From: JAAEEP01 sp035529155
GTDB taxonomy: Archaea; Thermoplasmatota; Thermoplasmata; Methanomassiliicoccales; JAAEEP01
NCBI GenBank assembly: GCA_035529155.1
Contig: DATKXF010000014.1
Span: forward strand, 1 to 14,238
Reading direction: 5' to 3'
DNA: 14,238 bases
This document shows, piece by piece, positions 1 through 6,155 of the stretch. Numbering within the stretch: position 1 is the first letter of the stretch; every line of letters begins with the position of its first letter. A program made the translations under genes and the position numbers. A model generated the notes under the pieces. The model was not told the DNA's origin. It saw only the letters and a program-made list of their open reading frames with translations, and ran no database searches.

Positions 1-87
1 ACAGGACCCAATCTCAATGAATTCCGTTATTCTTGGGTGCGCTTTTACTATCTGATCTGTATATGTAACGAACTTACCGGATTCCAT
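1..87 (-). CDS. Possible 5' end of a minus-strand gene, cut by the window edge
   Basis: Reading leftwards from an ATG at 87, 29 codons stay open to the window edge and give a protein-like N-terminus (MESGKFVTYTDQIVKAHPRI...). A T-rich stretch at about 102-110 on this strand could be a TATA element for a nearly leaderless transcript; no Shine-Dalgarno sequence is seen. It would be divergent from the TIM-barrel gene that follows. I do not recognise the family. An open run of 29 codons is not improbable by chance, so this call is weak. Confidence 0.35.
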   Translation of the reverse strand, partial: MESGKFVTYTDQIVKAHPRITEFIEIGSC

Positions 88-127
88 TAAGTTCATTCGA
101 ATGTAAAATGGAGAAAAGTCAGCACCA

Positions 128-1024
128 TTGAACGGGTCTACCTCATACCCTGAAAAATGGCTAAAGCTTTTCAACAGCGATCGCCTTGGAGATTCCGTGT
201 TCCATATAGGCCCCGCTGGATACCCTGAAGGGTCGAAGAGCCCGCTGGACGCCCTGCAAAGAGTGAAGGAAAGAGGGCTGAACGCGATCGAGCTCCAGTT
301 TGTTCGCCAGGCAAGGATGGGAGAGGCCAAGGCCAAGAGCGTGATGGAGAAGGCTCGAGAACTCGATTTGCTCATAAGCGCCCATGCCCCGTACTACATC
401 AACTTCAACTCCAGGAAGAAGGAGACGGCGGATAAGAGCATAGAGTGGGTTATCAAGACGGCGGAGATTGCAGGCAACGCTGGCGCCTGGATCATCGTGG
501 TCCATGCGGCCCTTTATCATGGCATGAGTCCGAATGCGGTAACGGATGTGGTCATGAGATCCTTGGAGAGATGCCTGGACCTGATGAGAGATAGATCCTC
601 GACGCCGCCCCTGATCGGCCTGGAGACAATGGGAAAGAAGGCGGCTTGGGGGCGTATCGATGAGATAGGCGAGATCGTGGGATCGCTCGATGGCGTGGTT
701 CCCGTTGTGGACTTCGCTCACCTTCACGCGTTGGGAGGGGGCAGCCTTGATTCGGTCGAGGCTGTCAGATCGTGTCTGGATGATGTTCTTTCTTACTATG
801 GTGGACACCTGCACTGTCATTACAGTTCGGTCGAATTCGGCGAGCGGGGGGAGAAGAGGCACCTTCCGATCGGGGAAGCACAGCCATCCTTCGAGACTAT
901 CGCCAAAGCCCTCGGCGATTGGAATTCCGACGTTACCATAATCAGCGAGACACCCTCTCCGTTGGAAGGGGCCTCGATCATGAAGAAAATACTGAATTCC
1001 CAGAGTGAAAATCGCATTCAATAA
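128..1024 (+). CDS. Endonuclease IV-like TIM-barrel protein (AP endonuclease family 2 / xylose isomerase-like)
   Basis: Probable metal-dependent TIM-barrel enzyme of the endonuclease IV superfamily, whose best-known members cut DNA at abasic sites. Landmarks (numbering from 128): HIGPAGYPEG at 26-35, a GLNAIELQFVR strand-helix at 50-60, and candidate metal ligands H86 (SAHAP), H126 (VVHAA), E166 (LETMG), D195 and H198 (DFAHLH), H228 (HLHCH), H245 (EKRHLPIGE) and E274 (SETPSP). These follow the order of the three-metal site of endonuclease IV, but the Asp of its DRH motif appears to be Lys243 here, so DNA-repair activity is not assured and another substrate is possible. The start is uncertain. 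TTG at 128 has a poorly spaced GGAG. GTG at 197 (codon 24) follows GGAG at 188-191 by 5 bases and would place the conserved HIGPAG strand right at the N-terminus, as is usual for archaeal relatives. The following gene has its own promoter. Confidence 0.8.
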   Translation: MNGSTSYPEKWLKLFNSDRLGDSVFHIGPAGYPEGSKSPLDALQRVKERGLNAIELQFVRQARMGEAKAKSVMEKARELDLLISAHAPYYINFNSRKKETADKSIEWVIKTAEIAGNAGAWIIVVHAALYHGMSPNAVTDVVMRSLERCLDLMRDRSSTPPLIGLETMGKKAAWGRIDEIGEIVGSLDGVVPVVDFAHLHALGGGSLDSVEAVRSCLDDVLSYYGGHLHCHYSSVEFGERGEKRHLPIGEAQPSFETIAKALGDWNSDVTIISETPSPLEGASIMKKILNSQSENRIQ

Positions 1025-1038
1025 GTATGACGACAAGT

Positions 1039-1047
1039 ATTTATTTA
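1039..1047 (+). promoter_or_regulatory. TATA-like element of the double zinc-ribbon gene
   Basis: The A/T run TATTTATTTA, preceded by the purine-rich CGACAAG (possible BRE), is centred about 33 bases before the GTG start at 1076. Transcription starting some 26 bases downstream would give a leader of only a few bases, consistent with the lack of a Shine-Dalgarno sequence. Called by eye. Confidence 0.5.
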
Positions 1048-1075
1048 CAAACCAAATAGAGTCTCTGGCACCGGG

Positions 1076-2182
1076 GTGTTGCTATTGGTTCGTGAGGGAT
1101 TCCCAGATAAGAACAAGGAACCTGATGTTTTTGAGTTCGATTGTCCGGAATGCGGAACCCACATCGTAGGGACCGTTCCAAAGTGTCCCAGCTGCGGTGT
1201 GGAGTTCATCATAGAGGAAGTCGAGGAGTTAAGGTGCCCCGAATGCGGAGAGCCTCTACTTGCTGAGGCAACCGCCTGCTCCAAATGCGGTGCGGAATTC
1301 GAGATCTTCATCCCAGAGGGAAGCAAGGCCGAACTTGGGGAGGAGACATCGGAGGGTGAGATGCAGCCCATCGACGGCGACGATGTCGAAGCGATCAAGG
1401 AGGCAGAGAAGTTCTCGGAAGAGAGATCGCTGAAGGAAGAATTCCCTCGACTGGTGGCTGAGGTTAAACCCATGCTCGCTCTCGCCAGGGAATTCGATGT
1501 CGACACATCTCAGGCGAAACTGCTGATCGACAAGGCCGTCTCCGCCGGAAAGCAGAATGACCTTGAGATGGCTAATGAATATGTGAGGGAATGCAAGAAA
1601 AGCATCGAATCCTCAATCAGGGCCAAGGCCGAGGAGGACATCAAAGACCTCGACAAGCTCAAGGAGATCGCTCTTAAAATGAACGAAGATCCCTCACCAA
1701 TAGAGGAGAGCAAGGAGCTGGCAAGACGGGAGCTGGATTCTGGAGATCTCAAGGGAGCACTCACTCACACCAAGGACGGCTTGCGGAGGGCAGAGGTCTT
1801 GACTGGCAAGTACGTCGAAGCCCAGAACCTCGTGAGAGAGCTCGAGCGGCTGATAGATAACTCCGACCGCTTCTACATAGACACCTCCGATGTAAGGAAG
1901 ATGCTCGAGGAGGCTAGGGCTGCCGAGGAGAACGGCGATTACAGCATGATGGGGATCATGGCTAGGAAAGGCAGGGAACAGATGATGGCTTTGCTGCCCG
2001 GCGAGATCAATGAGGAGATGAAGAGAGCAAAGTCCGCGCTCCTGGATGCAAAGTCCGAGGGGAAGGAAGTCAGCACCATGGTCAAGCTGCTGAAAGAGGC
2101 GGCCTCGGCCCTGAATCGCGAGAAATACGACGAGGCTCTAGAGAAACTGGTGGAGTTCAGATCAGAACTGAGACACCTGTGA
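1076..2182 (+). CDS. Protein with two N-terminal zinc ribbons and a four-repeat helical region
   Basis: Function unknown. Residues 23-40 (C23, C26, C37, C40) and 54-71 (C54, C57, C68, C71) form two CPxCG-type zinc ribbons. After an acidic linker (80-105) the rest is charged and helical. I see four related segments of about 55 residues at roughly 124-180, 189-242, 250-307 and 311-367. Each is a helix, a short Asp/Ser-rich turn, then a helix ending in a pattern like GDLKGALTHTKDGL or REKYDEALEKLVEF, resembling TPR-like helical hairpins. No signal peptide or membrane segment is present, so it is probably cytoplasmic, perhaps a scaffold. The GTG at 1076 was chosen from promoter spacing; TTG codons a few positions later are possible. 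It converges with the DnaA-like gene, leaving 8 bases between the stops and no obvious terminator. Confidence 0.75.
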   Translation: MLLLVREGFPDKNKEPDVFEFDCPECGTHIVGTVPKCPSCGVEFIIEEVEELRCPECGEPLLAEATACSKCGAEFEIFIPEGSKAELGEETSEGEMQPIDGDDVEAIKEAEKFSEERSLKEEFPRLVAEVKPMLALAREFDVDTSQAKLLIDKAVSAGKQNDLEMANEYVRECKKSIESSIRAKAEEDIKDLDKLKEIALKMNEDPSPIEESKELARRELDSGDLKGALTHTKDGLRRAEVLTGKYVEAQNLVRELERLIDNSDRFYIDTSDVRKMLEEARAAEENGDYSMMGIMARKGREQMMALLPGEINEEMKRAKSALLDAKSEGKEVSTMVKLLKEAASALNREKYDEALEKLVEFRSELRHL

Positions 2183-2190
2183 CCGCGATC

Positions 2191-4359
2191 TTAGGCCTGG
2201 ACATCCGCCTCCCTGATGACCTCCATCTCTCTTTCCAGAATTGATCGGTTCTGTGGATCAAGACTCTCCGGATTCACGCTCACAATGAAGATAGTGATAT
2301 TTTCATGGACCTTGTCCACCACCGATCTGATGAATCTGACGACTCCCTCGAAGGAGGTATTGCTCATCAGGTATTGAACATCGTCCAGCAGGATGATCTT
2401 TCTCCCATCCTCCTCCATGAACTCATCTATGAGGAGCATTATCCTCTCCAGAGAAGGGGGGACGGTGTTCTCCTGTTCGGACTCGTGGTCTGTCAGCCAC
2501 AGTATACGCGGCTCCCCACCTATGCATCGTTCCCTGAGATAGCGGGGGTGACTCCGGGTGATGGCCATAGTCTTGTATCCCTCGCTGAGCTTGGAGGCCG
2601 CAAGCGCATGCGATGCGATGGTCTTTCGTTCCTCGATCAGATAGCTGACGCCATCCGCCAAAGACGGTCTTTCCGTCTCCATCTCTACCGGCTTTTCGTA
2701 AGTAAGAACCTCGCGGGCCGTTTCCAGTCCGATAGCGCTGTTCATGAGAGAAGAGTAGGCCAATATTCTGTTGAGACCTCCTTCCATCTCCCTCACGTTC
2801 GATCGGCATACCTCGGCGATGAAAATGAGTACCTCGCGCGGCACCTCCAGCCCCTTCCCCTCGACCATCTTATCCAGTATGGCGATCCTCGTTTCCAGGT
2901 CAGGTGGTTGTAGGTCGGCGATCAGACCCGACTCAAATCTGGTGATCAGCCTCTCGCCGAGAGATGGTATATCCTTGGGGAGCCTATCGCAGGCTAGGAC
3001 GATTTGACGTCTTCTTTCCACCAGATCGTTGAATAGATGGAATAGCTCCTCCTGGGTCTCCTCCCTTCCCGCTATGAATTGGAGGTCATCTATGAGAAGG
3101 AGGTCCACTTTCCTGTAATCCTCTCTGAAGGATTCCAGCTTCCTATTTCCTATCGCCTCAATGAGCTCAGATTCCAAGACCTCGGTTGATGTGTACACCA
3201 CTCGTGCACTCGCATCAATCTCCATCGTCCGGTTACCTATGGCCTGAAGGAGATGGGTCTTACCAAGCCCGGATCTGCTGTAGATGAACAGGGGGTTGTA
3301 ACTCTCACCGGGGTTCATGGCCACCGCCCTGGCGGCTGCCTCGGTGAAGCGGGTGTTGGAACCGACAACGAAGGATTCGAACTTAAGGCGGGGATTAAGC
3401 TTCCTCCCGATCACCGGTTCGTCCTGGGAACCAGCGAAACAAATGGGACAATCCCCCTCAGGGCTGAGATAGCTCCCGCATTCGGGGCAGCTGATGGTCC
3501 TATCTCCAGCTGAACGCATCTTATGGTACTGAAGGATCAGGTCGTACACCGCGTCCATCTTTTCGTCCACCAACTTGCGATCACGTCCCAGATGGATTTC
3601 CTTCTCGGCGTTATTCACGGAATCCTTTTCATCGATCCGCCTCTTGAATCGAGAAATTTCCGCTTCGATCTCCCCGATCCTCTCCGGATCGACCATCTTT
3701 CTTCTCAGGGACTCCACTTCCCTCTCATAACCTAACGTATCAAGGAGAAAGACGCGATCCTTCAACCCCTCCAGCCTGGTAAGATTGGTCTCGAAGTATG
3801 GAAGAGCGAGACGGGCTTCTTCCCGGTCCCTCCTCAATAGGCGGTCCAGGGACGAGAGGTCGTAGCCCTTTTCAGACCAGATCTTCAAGAAGGGAGTGAC
3901 CATCGAGTCCTCGACGGCCTCTGATAACTTGGACGGAGGGCCCGGAAGAAAAGGCGGTGGAACAAGGTCTGTCACGCCTATCTCAGACCGAGGGAATAGT
4001 GCCATTATCTCGTCTTGCGGGACATTGGTGTGAAGTGTAATATTGCATTCAGGGTAGACCGAATCCTCCCAGAGGAATTCAACCGCCTTACGACCCATGT
4101 AGACCCGTCCCGCTCTGCCACCCTTGTCCCATTTGAAGACGTAAACAGACAGAAGGGGCTGGCCCAGTTCGAATCCGACTATGCCCTCTGATCTCTTTTC
4201 CTCAATGATTTGTTGCAGTCGCACATATCCACTGAAGCGGTACCTTCTAGTTCTGTTGAAAATTTCCTGAAGGGATTCCTTGCTTCCTCTGTGCTGGCTG
4301 ACTATCTCGCCTTCCGGTAAACCCAAATCTGAGAGCACACTGACCCATTGAAATAACAA
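2191..4359 (-). CDS. DnaA-type AAA+ ATPase fused to a zinc ribbon and a DUF835-like domain
   Basis: A 722-residue mosaic. Residues 27-128 resemble the small GYxRL...EG..F..G.P domains (DUF2226/DUF4388-like) of archaeal signalling proteins; 145-285 are helical; 291-307 are a zinc ribbon (C291, C294, C304, C307). Residues 321-550 follow bacterial DnaA domain III nearly motif for motif: LNPRLKFESFVVG, Walker A YSRSGLGKTHLLQAIGN (K367, T368), an initiator-type helix (SELIEAIGNRKLESFREDYR), Walker B DLLLIDDLQF (D424, D425), sensor I at 457-463, box VII RLITRFESGL with R474 as Arg finger, PPDLETRIAIL, and sensor II SNVREMEGGLNRI (R523). The first Walker A glycine is serine (S361). DnaA domain IV (the DnaA-box helix-turn-helix) is absent; residues about 597-715 instead look like DUF835. 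Hda, a DnaA paralogue, also lacks domain IV. Role unknown: regulated ATPase, DNA remodelling or signalling. The start is uncertain: TTG at 4359 lies one codon after an in-frame stop, and GTG at 4338 is an alternative. Confidence 0.85.
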   Translation of the reverse strand: MLFQWVSVLSDLGLPEGEIVSQHRGSKESLQEIFNRTRRYRFSGYVRLQQIIEEKRSEGIVGFELGQPLLSVYVFKWDKGGRAGRVYMGRKAVEFLWEDSVYPECNITLHTNVPQDEIMALFPRSEIGVTDLVPPPFLPGPPSKLSEAVEDSMVTPFLKIWSEKGYDLSSLDRLLRRDREEARLALPYFETNLTRLEGLKDRVFLLDTLGYEREVESLRRKMVDPERIGEIEAEISRFKRRIDEKDSVNNAEKEIHLGRDRKLVDEKMDAVYDLILQYHKMRSAGDRTISCPECGSYLSPEGDCPICFAGSQDEPVIGRKLNPRLKFESFVVGSNTRFTEAAARAVAMNPGESYNPLFIYSRSGLGKTHLLQAIGNRTMEIDASARVVYTSTEVLESELIEAIGNRKLESFREDYRKVDLLLIDDLQFIAGREETQEELFHLFNDLVERRRQIVLACDRLPKDIPSLGERLITRFESGLIADLQPPDLETRIAILDKMVEGKGLEVPREVLIFIAEVCRSNVREMEGGLNRILAYSSLMNSAIGLETAREVLTYEKPVEMETERPSLADGVSYLIEERKTIASHALAASKLSEGYKTMAITRSHPRYLRERCIGGEPRILWLTDHESEQENTVPPSLERIMLLIDEFMEEDGRKIILLDDVQYLMSNTSFEGVVRFIRSVVDKVHENITIFIVSVNPESLDPQNRSILEREMEVIREADVQA

Positions 4360-4472
4360 GCATCAGTTCTATAATCCTTTTCGCGTGATTTTCTAATTCT
4401 GACATTTTAATGGACGAGCTCAAGGAAAGATCCAAAGCTCTCGGGTTGAAAAAATGGCCCTTCGGTCTTAAG

Positions 4473-4484
4473 AAAAATATAAAT
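4473..4484 (+). promoter_or_regulatory. TATA/BRE element of tRNA-Thr
   Basis: AAAAATATAAAT is centred about 32 bases before the first base of the mature tRNA, the usual spacing for an archaeal TBP/TFB promoter with a short 5' leader. The same A/T stretch could serve the minus-strand DnaA-like gene, since its complement is also TATA-like. Confidence 0.65.
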
Positions 4485-4510
4485 GAGTAGTGTCAGTTCA
4501 GTCTCCCCAG

Positions 4511-4607
4511 GCCACTGTAGCTCAGCGGTAACCCCCCAAAGGGGTCGTTAAGGAGCGGCGGTTTCGTAAACCGCAGGTCGAGGGTTCGAACCCCTCCAGT
4601 GGCTCCA
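4511..4607 (+). tRNA. tRNA-Thr (anticodon CGT), D-loop insertion, encoded CCA
   Basis: The acceptor stem is GCCACTG (4511-4517) with CAGTGGC (4597-4603). The D stem is GCTC (4520-4523) with GAGC (4553-4556). The anticodon stem is GCGGT/ACCGC around the loop TTCGTAA, giving anticodon CGT (4565-4567), which reads the Thr codon ACG. The T arm is GAGGG-TTCGAAC-CCCTC (4580-4596). The discriminator is T4604, followed by a genome-encoded CCA (4605-4607). The D-loop is 29 bases long instead of roughly 7-11. Without the extra bases the tRNA has a normal length, so this is probably an intron-bearing gene and not a pseudogene. Confidence 0.93.
4528..4552 (+). other. Probable non-canonical tRNA intron in the D-loop
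   Basis: Between the D-stem halves sits an extra hairpin: TAAC (4529-4532) pairs with GTTA (4547-4550), and CCCC (4533-4536) pairs with GGGG (4541-4544). A 2-3 base bulge lies between the helices on the 3' side, which recalls a bulge-helix-bulge splice substrate. Two excisions give a tRNA-like D-loop. Removing 19 bases (4528-4546, or the same length shifted by one or two) leaves AGCGGTTAAG. Removing 22 bases (4531-4552) leaves AGCGGTA, which keeps the conserved A21. The sequence alone does not fix the junctions. Confidence 0.7.
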
Positions 4608-4626
4608 TCTCTCTTTCTCGAATCCT

Positions 4627-5919
4627 TCAACCTGATTTTTTCAGGTAATCCTTCAGTATCCTGATGGCGCACACGTCACCGCACATGGAACACCCCTCAT
4701 CCTCTGCGGTACTACCTCTAGCCCTGTAGGCTCTAGCCTTGTCTGGATCGAGCGCTTCCTTGTACATCCCTTCCCAATCAAGGGCCTTTCTCGCCTTGGA
4801 CATAGCCAAATCCCTTTCCAGTCCCTTTCCCCTGGACAAATCGGCGACATGAGCCGCTATCTTGCTGGCTATAAGGCCTTCCTTGACATCTTCTGGCGTG
4901 GGAAGCGAAAGGTGTTCCGAGGGAGTGACATAGCACAGGAAGTCGGCTCCGTTGTAAGCGGCCAGCGCTCCCCCTATCGCCCCGACAATGTGGTCGTATC
5001 CGGGAGCGATGTCGGTTACCAGGGGACCAAGAACATAGAATGGGGCGCCGTCACAGATGGTCTTTTCCACCATGACGTTGGCAGCTATCTGGTTGATCGG
5101 AACGTGTCCTGGGCCTTCGACCATTACCTGAACGTCATTCTCCCTCGCCCTCCTCACAAGATCACCAAGTATGATTAGCTCCTGTATCTGCGGTCCATCG
5201 GTGGCATCCTGAATACAGCCTGGCCTGAGCCCATCGCCCAGGGATATGGTGAAATCATACTCCTGGGCCATCTCCAAAAGGTAATCGTAGTTCTCGTAAA
5301 GCGGGTTCTCCCGATCATTGTGGATTATCCAGGCGGTCAGGAAAGACCCTCCTCTGGAGACCACGTCGGTGACCCTCTTGGAGCGCTTCAGCCATTCAAC
5401 ACTCTCCTTGGTGATGCCGCAGTGGACGGTCATGAAATCCACACCGTCCTTGGCGTGCAGCTCAATCCCCTTGAATATGTCGTCCTCGTCCATGTCGATG
5501 ACGGCGCTCCGCCGGGCGGCCTTCAGCCCCGTCTGGTAGATGGGGACCGTCCCCAAAGGCACATCCACCTCTTTGAGAATGGCCCTCCTTATGGCATCGA
5601 TGTCGCCCCCAGTGCTGAGGTCCATCAAAGTATCTGTACCGTATTTCAGGGCCACCCTTGCCTTCTCGATCTCATCATCGAGTGAGGGCATGTCCCTTGA
5701 GGTGCCTAGGTTGACGTTGACCTTGACCGATAGCCCCTCTCCAATTCCTACGGGTCTTGGCGCATGGATGGGGTTCCCTGGTATAACAACGCGGCCGCTC
5801 GCCACCTGCCTTCTAAGGTACTCGGAGTCCAATCCCTCGGCCTCTGCGACCTTTCGAATTCGTTCGGTGACACCCTGGCGGGCCTCTTTCATCAAGGTCA
5901 TCAATCTAGCCAAATTCAT
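4627..5919 (-). CDS. thiC: Phosphomethylpyrimidine synthase ThiC
   Basis: Radical-SAM enzyme that rearranges aminoimidazole ribonucleotide to HMP-phosphate, the pyrimidine half of thiamine. Family signatures are clear: VVIPGNP near 44-50, SVKVNVNLGTS, TDTLMDLSTGGD, TVPIYQTG, DFMTVHCGI, SRGGSFLTAWI, EGPGHVP and FLCYVTPSEHL. The C-terminal iron-sulfur motif is C410-SM-C413-GDV-C417, spaced CX2CX3C; the E. coli enzyme has CX2CX4C. At 430 residues it is the short form lacking the long N-terminal domain of many bacterial and plant enzymes. The ATG at 5919 follows GGTGG directly. The gene is divergent from gyrB across a 236-base region. I looked in the leader for the conserved pieces of a TPP riboswitch and did not find them. 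Confidence 0.96.
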   Translation of the reverse strand: MNLARLMTLMKEARQGVTERIRKVAEAEGLDSEYLRRQVASGRVVIPGNPIHAPRPVGIGEGLSVKVNVNLGTSRDMPSLDDEIEKARVALKYGTDTLMDLSTGGDIDAIRRAILKEVDVPLGTVPIYQTGLKAARRSAVIDMDEDDIFKGIELHAKDGVDFMTVHCGITKESVEWLKRSKRVTDVVSRGGSFLTAWIIHNDRENPLYENYDYLLEMAQEYDFTISLGDGLRPGCIQDATDGPQIQELIILGDLVRRARENDVQVMVEGPGHVPINQIAANVMVEKTICDGAPFYVLGPLVTDIAPGYDHIVGAIGGALAAYNGADFLCYVTPSEHLSLPTPEDVKEGLIASKIAAHVADLSRGKGLERDLAMSKARKALDWEGMYKEALDPDKARAYRARGSTAEDEGCSMCGDVCAIRILKDYLKKSG

Positions 5920-5951
5920 CCACCGTTATAAGCATTTGCGCCTGCCCCCTA

Positions 5952-6002
5952 GCCCCTTTTCGAATACGGCAGAGGGGCACAAGAAAGGACTTGAAAAGGG
6001 GC
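5952..6002. repeat. Perfect 10-bp inverted repeat between thiC and gyrB
   Basis: GCCCCTTTTC (5952-5961) and GAAAAGGGGC (5993-6002) are exact inverted copies separated by 31 bases. The loop contains a further GAGGGGC (5972-5978) that could pair with the left arm instead, so two alternative folds are possible. The element lies 33-83 bases before the thiC start, where it would be in the thiC leader or promoter. It is a candidate RNA switch, operator pair or attenuator for thiC; function not shown. Confidence 0.6.
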
Positions 6003-6004
6003 CT

Positions 6005-6054
6005 GTTTATTTAAATACCCAGACGTTCTCGAAGAATATTAATACTAGTATATC
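6005..6054 (+). promoter_or_regulatory. gyrB promoter region with a 10-bp palindrome
   Basis: Two A/T-rich TATA-like runs occur here, TTTATTTAAATAC (6005-6017) and TAGTATATC (6047-6055). The perfect palindrome ATACTAGTAT is at 6042-6051. Either TATA would give a leader of roughly 80-120 bases before the gyrB ATG at 6156. The first run reads as a TATA on both strands and might also serve thiC. Which is used cannot be decided by eye. Confidence 0.4.
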
Positions 6055-6143
6055 ATTGGGTTGAACCAAGTATGGATGGGAGCAACAACTTAATTCGCTG
6101 TTGATAAGGTTAGAGGAAATTAGTTTCCAATCTTTGGTGATTA

Positions 6144-6148
6144 GAGGG
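6144..6148 (+). promoter_or_regulatory. Shine-Dalgarno site that decides the gyrB start
   Basis: GAGGG ends only 1 base before a possible GTG start at 6150 but 7 bases before the ATG at 6156. The spacing favours the ATG. That start also brings the ATPase residues into exact E. coli GyrB numbering (E42, N46, D73). Confidence 0.7.
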
Positions 6149-6155
6149 CGTGTTC

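Noticed and set aside
161..1036. A 291-codon open frame on the minus strand opposite the TIM-barrel gene
   Set aside because: It mirrors a plus-strand gene with clear family motifs, and its translation (many Arg, Ser, Leu and His, no domain) looks like a codon-bias shadow.
2305..2913. A 202-codon plus-strand open frame inside the DnaA-like gene
   Set aside because: It lies antisense to a conserved AAA+/DUF835 coding region and shows no recognisable motif or start signals.
5318..5330. DnaA-box-like TGTGGATTA, and a similar TGTGGATCA near 2252
   Set aside because: Both differ from TGTGGATAA by one base, lie within coding sequence and are not clustered. Chance matches; the DnaA-like protein also lacks the domain that reads such boxes.
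4360..6155. Possible replication origin near the DnaA-like gene and gyrase
   Set aside because: No orc1/cdc6 gene, no cluster of origin repeats and no long A/T-rich unwinding element; gyrBA and a DnaA-like domain alone do not mark an archaeal origin.
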